Assembly (NCBI GenBank): GCA_017620915.1
Contig: JAFZSK010000089.1
Coordinates: forward strand, 1-41,455
Length of the DNA: 41,455 nucleotides
Direction: 5' to 3'
Source: Clostridia bacterium
GTDB taxonomy: Bacteria; Bacillota; Clostridia; UBA1212; UBA1255
In this document: one piece after another, positions 13,155 through 21,008 of the stretch
Layout: each line of letters opens with the position of its first letter
Position numbering within the stretch: the first letter of the stretch is position 1
The notes under the pieces: generated by a model
What the model was told of the DNA's origin: nothing
Seen by the model: only the letters and a program-made list of their open reading frames with translations
Database searches by the model: none
Translations under genes and position numbers: made by a program

Positions 13155-15010
13155 TACCGGCCGCTCCCGCTTTTGCCCGCGCTGAACGCGTAATTGAAGC
13201 GGCCATAGGGCATAGTGTCGCCATGCTGATAAAAGTCTTCAAACGATTCCAGCGTCGTGCGCGAATCCGCCCATTTGAAATTGACTGTGTAATTGTCGCC
13301 GGATATGCCCAGTTCCGCTTTGGAGATGCCCAGCATCAGCTGGTTGCCGCGGAGCCGGTAACTCACTTCCGCCGCCGGTTCGAACCCGCTGCCGTTATAC
13401 TTTTCCAGGCGCAGCTTGCCGTCGGCGGCGACGCCGTTCACCCGATATTCGTACCCGTTCCAGTTGTTCAGCAGATCGCCGTCCACATCCAGATACAGGT
13501 TCATCCAGGTACCCTCGGTATTCGTGTCGATATCCGCCTGCGTCTGGACGTAGAAATACAGGTTCGAAGCGTCTTTCGCCACCTTAGCCAGGACCATGCC
13601 GTTTCGGCCCGTGGTGTCGGTCAGGCGGCCTTTGCCGAAGGACTTGCAGTCGCGGTATTCCGTATCGGCCATATCCACGTACACGGTGTCAACGCTGTTC
13701 CATTGACCGAACCCGCCGGCAATATTGATCTTATTGTTCCGCGTGCAGACTGCTTTAGAGCCGGTGTTCTTGAACTTGCGGATATTCTCTGCCAGCTGCA
13801 TATAATAATTATCGAAAAAGCCGCCGGACATCGGTTCCGTGTCCCCGCTGTACTCCAAAGTGAATTCGTCGAATATCGCCAGCTTGCCGTCGTACGGCCA
13901 GACGCCCGCGCGCCACTCGTTCCACTGCAGCACCATGGCGGTCTCCGCGTCGGAGGCAATTGCCCGGTCCCACTCTTCCTGGAAATTGTACCCGTATTTG
14001 TACGAATCCTCGGTGATGCTGTCTTTGCCGTTGTGCCAGCTCCGGCCGCGGCTGCCGCCGGTCTCGCCGGTCATGCCGTACAGCACATTGTCCGAAAACC
14101 ACGCGTTGGGCGAACAGTTCTGGGCAACGGAAACCGGGATCACACCGTGTTTGCCGTTTACGTCGAAATATATAGACGCTTCATCGTCGAAATCGATCCA
14201 CGGATACCCGCCCGCAACTTTTTCCGCGTTGGGCCACTGCGAACGCCGCAGCGTGAAGAACGATTCGATCAGTGGCGAAGTCTCGCTGCCGATAATAAGC
14301 GGTTTGCCGTCGACCATGTACCAGGTGTCCGGGTATTTGCCGGGCTCATACACGTCGGTGTACGCCGCCATCATCGTGTTCAGCGAATCGGTGTTGGTGT
14401 AGAAGACCACCTTCGGCGCGGGCCAGCCGGCTTCGTTGTACTCGTGCAAAAGCCCCATGAGCCTGAGCGCGCTTTCGGTGTACGCGCTGCCGTTGGTGGT
14501 GTCGAACACCAGATAATCCACGCCGGCATAAATGAACATCTCGATATGCTTCCGGGTCACCCAGTTGTCTTCGGAGCGGTAGAAGTCAAACAGCGGTTTG
14601 CCCCACCAGTAGCTCCGGCCCGCGGACAGCTTTTTGCCGGCGTCCAGCCAGTCCTGGAAGATCTCCGTGCCTTCACCGCCGAAATGGTTGATATTGTAGA
14701 ACAGCGCGACCTGGCGGCCGTTGTCGCCGCTTCCGTCCGTGGACATTGCCCGGCCCAGATCGTCGGTGGCCACGACCGAGTAAACGTCAAATCCTTTCCC
14801 GCTGACCGCCACGTAATCGGGATCATCTTTATCCAGCGGGACGCCGTTATAGATACTGACGAAATTACCGCCCGCGAAGCTGCCCTGCGCGGTATTGGAT
14901 CTGTTTTCCTTCGAATTGTTCTGGTGTTTAATTAAAAGTGCCATAATGACCCCCACTATTGTAAGCGCGGCAACTGACGCGCAGATTATAATTATCTTCT
15001 TACTTTTCAT
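13154..15010 (-). CDS. Secreted or membrane-anchored glycosidase-like protein (GH99/GH71-like)
   Basis: 618 residues. A signal anchor (about 5-27) is followed by a domain with TIM-barrel character: QVALFYNINHFGG, WVTRKHIEMFIYAGVDYLVFD, PAPKVVFYTNTDS, WYMVDGKPLIIG and MVLQWNEWRAG. This string of motifs resembles the GH71/GH99 type of enzymes that act on alpha-linked mannose or glucan; I cannot identify catalytic residues with certainty. The C-terminal 170 residues (FYVQTQADIDTN, WMNLYLDVDGD, GYEYRVNG) look like a CBM9/DOMON carbohydrate-binding beta sandwich. It overlaps the phosphodiesterase gene by ATGA. Role inferred: degradation of a mannose-type glycan outside the cell. Confidence 0.65.
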   Translation of the reverse strand: MKSKKIIIICASVAALTIVGVIMALLIKHQNNSKENRSNTAQGSFAGGNFVSIYNGVPLDKDDPDYVAVSGKGFDVYSVVATDDLGRAMSTDGSGDNGRQVALFYNINHFGGEGTEIFQDWLDAGKKLSAGRSYWWGKPLFDFYRSEDNWVTRKHIEMFIYAGVDYLVFDTTNGSAYTESALRLMGLLHEYNEAGWPAPKVVFYTNTDSLNTMMAAYTDVYEPGKYPDTWYMVDGKPLIIGSETSPLIESFFTLRRSQWPNAEKVAGGYPWIDFDDEASIYFDVNGKHGVIPVSVAQNCSPNAWFSDNVLYGMTGETGGSRGRSWHNGKDSITEDSYKYGYNFQEEWDRAIASDAETAMVLQWNEWRAGVWPYDGKLAIFDEFTLEYSGDTEPMSGGFFDNYYMQLAENIRKFKNTGSKAVCTRNNKINIAGGFGQWNSVDTVYVDMADTEYRDCKSFGKGRLTDTTGRNGMVLAKVAKDASNLYFYVQTQADIDTNTEGTWMNLYLDVDGDLLNNWNGYEYRVNGVAADGKLRLEKYNGSGFEPAAEVSYRLRGNQLMLGISKAELGISGDNYTVNFKWADSRTTLESFEDFYQHGDTMPYGRFNYAFSAGKSGSGR

Positions 15011-15921
15011 AGCGCCTCCGAGGTGTGCTGCTCCCGCGAGCGCCGCGGTTCGGCGCCGGTCAGGTGTGAGATGTCCTTGTACGCCGGTATGTTGACATCC
15101 TCGAACAGGCCTTCCGGTATCTGCGAGGTCCAGCCGTCTTCATCGAATGCGGGCAATTCCAGTCCGAGCGCGTACAGCACGATCGCCGCAAGATCCCGCA
15201 CGTTCATGTCGTCAATACTCCCCGCCCGCACGCCGGGCCCCGCCGCCGCGAACGTGACGTACTTTTCCGCGTCGGTCCAGCCGCCGTGGCTGGCGCCCGC
15301 GCCGTTAAACGGAGTCCCGCCGTGGTCGGCGATCACCATGAAAAGCGTATCGTCAATTATCCCCGCGCTCTCCGCCGCTTCGTACACGTCATTGACCAGG
15401 CCGTCGACCACATGTATCCGCTCCAGATGCTCTTTTGTCCCGTACCCGAACCGGTGTCCGGCGCCGTCGACGCTGTCGTACTGGCAGAACAGGAACGTAG
15501 GCTTTTTATCTTTGACAAATGCGCTGATGACCGGCGCCAGCTCTGAATCCCGCGCGGTGTCGTGGAAGACGTTCAAATTGCCTTCTACGATGCCGTAGGT
15601 AATGGAGTTCCAGTCGCAGAAAGAGCCCAGCACCGCGTCCGGCATTGCCGCACGGATACGGCGGAACAGCGACGGAAATTCGGCATCCACCGGATACGGC
15701 GTTGACGATACGATCTCGTTTTTCAGTTTGTGGACCTCCGGCCCGACGCCGAGAAGCATCGAACCCCAGCATTCGGCGCTGATGGTGGGATTGGATGCCA
15801 GCGCGCGGTACGTGACAGCGCCGCGGGCAAATATCCGGTCGAAATGCGGCGTGTCGGCATCTTTAATAAACGCGCCGGCGCCGTCAATACCCATTACGAT
15901 GACATGCTTGTACGGTTTCAT
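15007..15921 (-). CDS. Alkaline-phosphatase superfamily phosphodiesterase
   Basis: 304 residues, type I phosphodiesterase/nucleotide-pyrophosphatase fold. Metal ligands and nucleophile are in expected order: D13 in GIDGAG, a Thr/Ser nucleophile in NPTISAE (T46 or S48), D152 and H156 in SVDGAGH, D199-H200 in ADHGG, and H212 in SHGGW. No signal peptide, so it is probably cytoplasmic. Substrates in this family range from nucleotides to glycerophosphodiesters and phosphonates; the glycosidase partner suggests a phosphorylated sugar or glycolipid head group. It is first in a four-gene operon whose promoter is shared back to back with the GH2 gene. Confidence 0.88.
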   Translation of the reverse strand: MKPYKHVIVMGIDGAGAFIKDADTPHFDRIFARGAVTYRALASNPTISAECWGSMLLGVGPEVHKLKNEIVSSTPYPVDAEFPSLFRRIRAAMPDAVLGSFCDWNSITYGIVEGNLNVFHDTARDSELAPVISAFVKDKKPTFLFCQYDSVDGAGHRFGYGTKEHLERIHVVDGLVNDVYEAAESAGIIDDTLFMVIADHGGTPFNGAGASHGGWTDAEKYVTFAAAGPGVRAGSIDDMNVRDLAAIVLYALGLELPAFDEDGWTSQIPEGLFEDVNIPAYKDISHLTGAEPRRSREQHTSEAL

Positions 15922-15967
15922 AGTCTTCTCCCTGCGTTTGCCGCGAAACAGTTTGATTTCTGTATTA

Positions 15968-15996
15968 ATTGTACACCGTATCCGCCGTGTTTACAA
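15968..15996 (-). promoter_or_regulatory. Promoter of the phosphodiesterase operon
   Basis: TTGTAA (15996-15991), 17-bp spacer, TACAAT (15973-15968) on the minus strand, about 50 bp upstream of the ATG at 15921. Its -35 box occupies almost the same bases as the -35 of the opposite promoter. Confidence 0.75.
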
Positions 15997-16018
15997 GCAC
16001 AATGCGGTATGGTATACT
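15990..16018 (+). promoter_or_regulatory. Promoter of the GH2 gene
   Basis: TTTACA (15990-15995), 17-bp spacer, TATACT (16013-16018) on the plus strand. RNA polymerase could not bind this and the divergent promoter at once, so the two operons compete or are switched together. Confidence 0.75.
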
Positions 16019-16054
16019 GGCTGCGGAATAATACGGACAGCGAGGTAATACGCT

Positions 16055-18496
16055 ATGCATACCGAGACCGCGATAGACAACTGGAGACTGTGCATTGCCC
16101 CCGACAGCAAAGTGCGCGCTGAGCAGCTGGTTTTCACCTTACCGGAAACGCTGGAAGCATCCGGGCTGGATACTATTCCGGCCGCGGTGCCGGGCAATTT
16201 CGAACTGGACCTTATCAAAGCCGGCAGGCTGCCGGAGGACATTTTTGCGGGCACGAATATTCTGAAGCTGCAGGACCTGGAATGCATGCATCTGTGGTAT
16301 TATACGCGGTTCCGGGCGGGGGCTGTTGACAACGCGTGCCTGCGGTTTGAAGGCATTGACACCGTATCCGAAATATACCTCGACGGTGCGCTGCTGGGCA
16401 CCACCGAAAACATGCTGATCCCGCACGAGTTCCCGCTTTCCGGATTCCGCCCCGGCGTGCATTCACTGGTAGTGCACATCATCCCGGTATCGGCATACGT
16501 GCGTCAGTTCGACCTGCCCGCCAAGTGCTGGGCTATGAAATATACTCAGGACTCGCTGCTGGTGCGCAAAGCGCCCGCCATGTTCGGCTGGGATATAATG
16601 CCCCGGGCGCTCTCGGGCGGTCTCTGGAAGCCCGTGAAACTGATCTCCCGGCCGCGGAACCGTATCCGCGAAAAATATCTGATCACCGCGAACATCTGCG
16701 GCAATCGAGCGGAATTGTATCTGAAGACCTGTGTTGACACCGAACTCGACGATCTGCGGGAGCTGACGCTCACGCTCAGGGGCGTGCACCGGGACGCGGC
16801 GGGCAATATCGACTCCCGCTTCGAAAAGTCCGAAACGCTGTTCTCCGTCAATCATGTGATGCAGCTCCCGGTGGACAATGCCGTGCTCTGGTGGCCGAAA
16901 AACTACGGTACGCCGGAGCTGTACGATGTGGAACTGCGCCTCACCCGCACGCCGCGGAATGAAGGCGGCGCACGCGTGTTCAACTCCCCGGAAGGCGAAC
17001 TGCTCGATCGCGTCACATTCCGTCACGGCCTGCGCACCGTCGAACTTGAACGTTCCTCCCTGGCCGGGCCCGAGGGCAAGTTCTTCTTCCGCATTAACGA
17101 CAAACGCATTTTCGCACTTGGCACCAACTGGGTGCCCGCCGACACGTTCCCGTCCCGCATCGATGACTATACTTTGCGCGGACTGGAACTGGCGGACGAT
17201 ATCGGCTGCAACATGATCCGCGTCTGGGGCGGCGGTCCCTACCCATCGGATGTTTTTTACAACTACTGCGACGCCCACGGCATTCTGGTGTGGCAGGATT
17301 TTGCCATGGCCTGCGGGCTGTATCCGGATGACGAGCGCATGTGCGGGCTGATCCGCGCGGAGGCCGTAACGGTGGTCAAAGCGCTGCGCGGCCACGCGTC
17401 GCTGGCGCTCTGGTCCGGGGATAACGAAAACGACCTCTTCTGCCGGTGGCGCGGCGGCGCGATCAATGGGCGGCCCATCAATCAGATCGATCCCAATCAC
17501 AACAAACTTACCCGCGAGGTAATTGCCGACGTGGTGGAACGCTATGACGGTTTCCGCCCGTACCTCCCCAGTTCGCCGTATATCGACGCGGCAGTGTTTG
17601 CCGCCGGCAGCCTGCCCGCGGAAGATCATCTGTGGGGACCGCGGGACTTTTTCAAAGGCGAGTATTACTACGCTCAGTCGGTGGCGCACTTTGCCTCCGA
17701 GACCGGATACCATGGCTGCCCCGCCCCCGCCTCACTGCGCCGGTTCATATCCGAAGGCGCGCTGTCCAGGCGCGGGGATGGACAATTATGCCGCGACCCG
17801 GAATGGCTCGTACACTCCGCCAGCATGGAGACCGACCCGGGCGCGCCCTTCGCGTACCGCGTGCCGCTGATGACGCGCCAAGTGGAGCGGCTGTTCGGCA
17901 AAGCGCCGGAGGATATTGACGAATACGCGCTGGAAAGCCAGATCTCGCAGGCGGAGGCAATGAAATTCTTCATCGAACTGTTCCGCATCGGCAAAGGATA
18001 CCGGGGCGGCATCATCTGGTGGAATATAATTGACGGCTGGCCGCAGATCTCCGACGCGGTGGTCGACTGGTACGGCGTCAAAAAGCTGGCATACACCTAC
18101 ATCAAACGCGCGCAGCAGCCCTTCTGTCTGATGTGCGGCGAGCCGGACGCGGACGGGTTCAACGCCCTGTATGCCGTGAGCGACCTTCAGACCCCTCTGG
18201 AGTTCTCATATTCCGTAAAAGACGCGCTCACCGGGCAGAAGATACTGTACGGAGATACGCACGCCGAAGCGGATTCGGTAACGGAACTCGGGCGTTTTAA
18301 AGCGCTTTCGGGACACTTTTATCTGCTGCGCTGGAACAGTGCGGGCGGCGCGCCGGACGGTTCGGGCGCGGTCAAAGGGCTAAACCACTTCACCGGCAAT
18401 ATCGGCGCCGGAATCGATCCGGCCGCGTATAAAGCGTTCATGCAGAATGCCGGGTTATGGGACAAGCTGGAAGGCTTCGATCAAACGAAATATTGA
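16055..18496 (+). CDS. GH2 family glycosidase, beta-mannosidase-like
   Basis: 813 residues, cytoplasmic (no signal peptide). The N-terminal sugar-binding jelly roll (about 30-200), immunoglobulin-like domains and a TIM barrel (about 340-690) follow the beta-mannosidase plan. The acid/base glutamate is E458 in WSGDNEN and the likely nucleophile is E549 in FASETGYHG. The loop NMIRVWGGGPYPSDVFYNYCDAHGILVWQDFAMAC is typical of this GH2 branch (motif from about 386). It would release terminal beta-mannose from oligosaccharides imported into the cell. The ATG has GAGG 9 nt upstream. The stop is 2 bp from the convergent nitroreductase stop, with no terminator between. Confidence 0.9.
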   Translation: MHTETAIDNWRLCIAPDSKVRAEQLVFTLPETLEASGLDTIPAAVPGNFELDLIKAGRLPEDIFAGTNILKLQDLECMHLWYYTRFRAGAVDNACLRFEGIDTVSEIYLDGALLGTTENMLIPHEFPLSGFRPGVHSLVVHIIPVSAYVRQFDLPAKCWAMKYTQDSLLVRKAPAMFGWDIMPRALSGGLWKPVKLISRPRNRIREKYLITANICGNRAELYLKTCVDTELDDLRELTLTLRGVHRDAAGNIDSRFEKSETLFSVNHVMQLPVDNAVLWWPKNYGTPELYDVELRLTRTPRNEGGARVFNSPEGELLDRVTFRHGLRTVELERSSLAGPEGKFFFRINDKRIFALGTNWVPADTFPSRIDDYTLRGLELADDIGCNMIRVWGGGPYPSDVFYNYCDAHGILVWQDFAMACGLYPDDERMCGLIRAEAVTVVKALRGHASLALWSGDNENDLFCRWRGGAINGRPINQIDPNHNKLTREVIADVVERYDGFRPYLPSSPYIDAAVFAAGSLPAEDHLWGPRDFFKGEYYYAQSVAHFASETGYHGCPAPASLRRFISEGALSRRGDGQLCRDPEWLVHSASMETDPGAPFAYRVPLMTRQVERLFGKAPEDIDEYALESQISQAEAMKFFIELFRIGKGYRGGIIWWNIIDGWPQISDAVVDWYGVKKLAYTYIKRAQQPFCLMCGEPDADGFNALYAVSDLQTPLEFSYSVKDALTGQKILYGDTHAEADSVTELGRFKALSGHFYLLRWNSAGGAPDGSGAVKGLNHFTGNIGAGIDPAAYKAFMQNAGLWDKLEGFDQTKY

Positions 18497-18498
18497 GT

Positions 18499-19257
18499 TT
18501 ACAATTTGTATATGGCATTAAGCGTGTATTTGCCTTCGCTGCCATCGTCATTGTGCAGTTCCCGTTCATACGCGATCCCCGCATGCGCCAGGCAGAGCTC
18601 TAAAAAACACATAAAGATCCCGATATCTATGCGGTTGAAAAACGGCACCATCTTCGACGGCATGATGCCGCGCCAGTCCGGCCTTCGGTACCTGTATACG
18701 CACAGTTCGCCGTTGCCCGTGTTGTGGACGAACCAGGGCTGAGAATTGCACGCGCTCGGCGCGAAGCGGACGACATCCGCCACATCCGCGATATTGTCCC
18801 CTTCCCAGATCTCTTTTACCGCCTTGCGCTTGCTTTTAAACATATCTTTACGGAATTTTGCCGGGTCATCGATCTTGCGAATCGCTATCATTATCACGAA
18901 ATCCAGTCCGTCGTACGTTTTTTCGTCCGTTTTGCCCATGCCGAACCACAGAGTGCCGATGTCTCTCGCCACCAGATACAGGTCAAGTTGTTCGCCCAGA
19001 TAACCGATGTTCTGCAGGTAACCGTCTTTCTTTTCGCTGTACAGCATCACGCAATACTGCTCGCCCCTCCGGCAGCTGGTATCGCCGCCGGGAACGATCC
19101 GGATCGCCGTACGGATCTCCGGGCAAAGCGGTTCAAAGCTCCGGTACGCCGTTTCGAGCTCCGCCAGTTCCGGCTCGGTGATCACGGCATCGCCGGTGTT
19201 TCTAAATAAGTGAAACGATTTTCTTTTGAAGATCGCGCCGTAAAGTGAATCGTCCAT
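18499..19257 (-). CDS. Nitroreductase-like flavoprotein (TM1586 type)
   Basis: 252 residues with two half-domains typical of the TM1586-like nitroreductase group. RKSFHLF near residue 12 and APSACNSQPWF at about 166-176 are the FMN-contacting segments seen in nitroreductases. These enzymes reduce nitro or quinone compounds with NAD(P)H; the physiological substrate is unknown. The ATG at 19257 has GAGG 9 nt upstream and follows the HD gene after 5 bp. It is the last gene of the long minus-strand run. Confidence 0.85.
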   Translation of the reverse strand: MDDSLYGAIFKRKSFHLFRNTGDAVITEPELAELETAYRSFEPLCPEIRTAIRIVPGGDTSCRRGEQYCVMLYSEKKDGYLQNIGYLGEQLDLYLVARDIGTLWFGMGKTDEKTYDGLDFVIMIAIRKIDDPAKFRKDMFKSKRKAVKEIWEGDNIADVADVVRFAPSACNSQPWFVHNTGNGELCVYRYRRPDWRGIMPSKMVPFFNRIDIGIFMCFLELCLAHAGIAYERELHNDDGSEGKYTLNAIYKL

Positions 19258-19262
19258 GTTCT

Positions 19263-19886
19263 TTATCCTCTGCGGTTTTCTTCTTCCGGCCCCAGTTCTT
19301 CTTCCAGCCGACGCAAATATGTCTCCAGGAACGCGTGCCGCGACGCCGCCAGCTTTCTGCCGGTATCCGTATTCATCAGATCTTTCAGGAGCAGCAGTTT
19401 GTCGTAAAAATGCCGCACGGAATCGCGCAGCGTCCGGCCGTGTTCGCCGCCGTACGCAAAAGTGCGGGCAATGCCCACCGCTCCGATGGCATCCAGCCGG
19501 TCCGCGTCCTGCACGATCCGGCCTTCAAGCGTATCCGGAGTCTGTCCCCGGTTCGAACTGAATGAGACCGAGTTGATCACGCGGCATATCTGCTCTATCT
19601 GCCCGGCGGCGATACCGCAGGCGCTGAGGAACGCGCGGGCATTGCGGTTGTCCGTTGTATTAAAGAGTTTCGGGTCGTCAACGTCGTGCAGCAGCGCAGC
19701 GAGGGCGACAATGCCGCGGTCGCAGCCGGGCTCGCCTTCCGCGATCTGAAGCGCGGTGCGGAACACGCGCATAGTGTGCTCCGCGTCGTGGCCCCCGGCA
19801 TTGCCGGCAAAAAGCTCCTCGACATATTTGAACGCCTGCTCTACTGCCAGGTCATTCAAGGCGTGCGGATCGCTGCCGGTGATCAT
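19263..19886 (-). CDS. HD-domain phosphohydrolase
   Basis: 207 residues. The metal site residues are visible: H33 in GGHDAEHT, H67-D68 in LLHDVDD and a distal aspartate in VQDADRLDAIGAVGIART near residue 127. This layout matches the YpgQ/YedJ-like single-domain group, which hydrolyses nucleotides or pyrophosphate bonds. The ATG overlaps the SGNH hydrolase stop as ATGA. Cytoplasmic. Its position after a signalling operon is suggestive of nucleotide signal turnover, but the link is positional only. Confidence 0.88.
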   Translation of the reverse strand: MITGSDPHALNDLAVEQAFKYVEELFAGNAGGHDAEHTMRVFRTALQIAEGEPGCDRGIVALAALLHDVDDPKLFNTTDNRNARAFLSACGIAAGQIEQICRVINSVSFSSNRGQTPDTLEGRIVQDADRLDAIGAVGIARTFAYGGEHGRTLRDSVRHFYDKLLLLKDLMNTDTGRKLAASRHAFLETYLRRLEEELGPEEENRRG

Positions 19887-20989
19887 TCGAGCACTCCCGT
19901 CTTTTTGATCGCTTTGAATATCTCCTGCGCCATGCGGTAGAAGCCCAAGTCGTTGGGATGCGTGCCGTCAACGGTGCAGTTCTCCCGGTCTTCACGGCCG
20001 AACAGGCGTTTGCCGCAAAGGAGGTACACGTTGTTGTCCCCTTCGCGCCGGGCGATGCGGTAAGTGCGGCGGACAACGTTATACCGGTCCTGCGATTCCG
20101 GATCGGTCTCCCAGCAAGGATCGGAAACCAGAATTACCGGCGTCGTTTTCTGCTGCCGGCGGAACGTGCGGTAGAGTTTTTCGTGCGTTGCCAGCAGATA
20201 CTCGGGATCATCGGCGTTGTAGTCGTAGTCGCACACAAACAGCGATATGTCGAGGGACGCCATGTATTCATTGATCGCGTCTTCCGCCATTGCCGACGCC
20301 GAAAAACCGAGGTTGATGAAGTCCACGTTGGTCCATTTGGAAATGATGCTCGGGTAGGCGTTGTCCGGGCGCGACGCGCACTGGCCGTGGGTGATCGACG
20401 AGCCGTAGTACAGTATCGGTTTCACGTCTTTGCGGTAGCTCAGGCCGTGCCCGATCTTAGCGCCTTTCGGGAAGCCCAGGATCAGTTCCTGCAGATCGTT
20501 GTACAGCGGAAAATACAGAATGTAATTGCGCATCTCGCCGCCCGCCGGGATCCGTTTCTCTAAGTAATAACTGTTCGGGCCGGAGCACTGGGCCAGAAAG
20601 CAGTAATGGCCCGGTACGATGGTGGCAACGAAATACTGCTTAACTTCGCCGTTTTCGACCCGCTCTTCGTGCAGCGTGAACCCGCCGGAACCCAGCTGGT
20701 CCATCCACGACAGGTGGTTCAGCGCGGTGAAGCTGGCGATGAGGGAGATCCGGTCCGCGTTCGTGGAAAAGCGCAGCCGGCCGCCTACCGGGTGTTCGTT
20801 CAGGAGCATCACGTTCGGGCTCACATTGGCGGCAATATCCCGCGGCATGCGGAGGAACCGTCCCGCGTCATTGTCGTAAAACACGCCGTACAGGTCAAAA
20901 CGGCTGTCCGGGATGCGGTAATAAGTATAGCCCGGTGTGACGGTCAATCCTTTTTCGGCAAATTGTGCTTCCGCTTCGCTGACTTTCAC
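19883..20989 (-). CDS. SGNH/GDSL-family hydrolase with N-terminal beta domain
   Basis: About 368 residues. The N-terminal half (to about 185) is a beta-rich domain found in front of some SGNH esterases. The catalytic part starts with YYGSSITHG (Ser nucleophile near residue 198), has an INLGFSASA oxyanion segment, and ends with DGTHPNDLGF carrying the Asp and His. It would remove acetyl or other acyl groups, probably from carbohydrates. No signal peptide, so it should act inside the cell. I prefer the GTG at 20989, which has GAGG 8 nt upstream; a GTG at 20998 is also in frame. The stop overlaps the HD gene. Confidence 0.85.
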   Translation of the reverse strand: MKVSEAEAQFAEKGLTVTPGYTYYRIPDSRFDLYGVFYDNDAGRFLRMPRDIAANVSPNVMLLNEHPVGGRLRFSTNADRISLIASFTALNHLSWMDQLGSGGFTLHEERVENGEVKQYFVATIVPGHYCFLAQCSGPNSYYLEKRIPAGGEMRNYILYFPLYNDLQELILGFPKGAKIGHGLSYRKDVKPILYYGSSITHGQCASRPDNAYPSIISKWTNVDFINLGFSASAMAEDAINEYMASLDISLFVCDYDYNADDPEYLLATHEKLYRTFRRQQKTTPVILVSDPCWETDPESQDRYNVVRRTYRIARREGDNNVYLLCGKRLFGREDRENCTVDGTHPNDLGFYRMAQEIFKAIKKTGVLE

Positions 20990-21008
20990 GGTTTTCACCT
21001 CGCTGAGT

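Noticed and set aside
13223-14935. 570-codon plus-strand open frame, and similar ones at 1792-3201, 16463-17713 and 28971-30656
   Set aside because: They are antisense to clear genes in GC-rich DNA and show composition typical of shadows (His, Arg, Gln, Val rich) without motifs.
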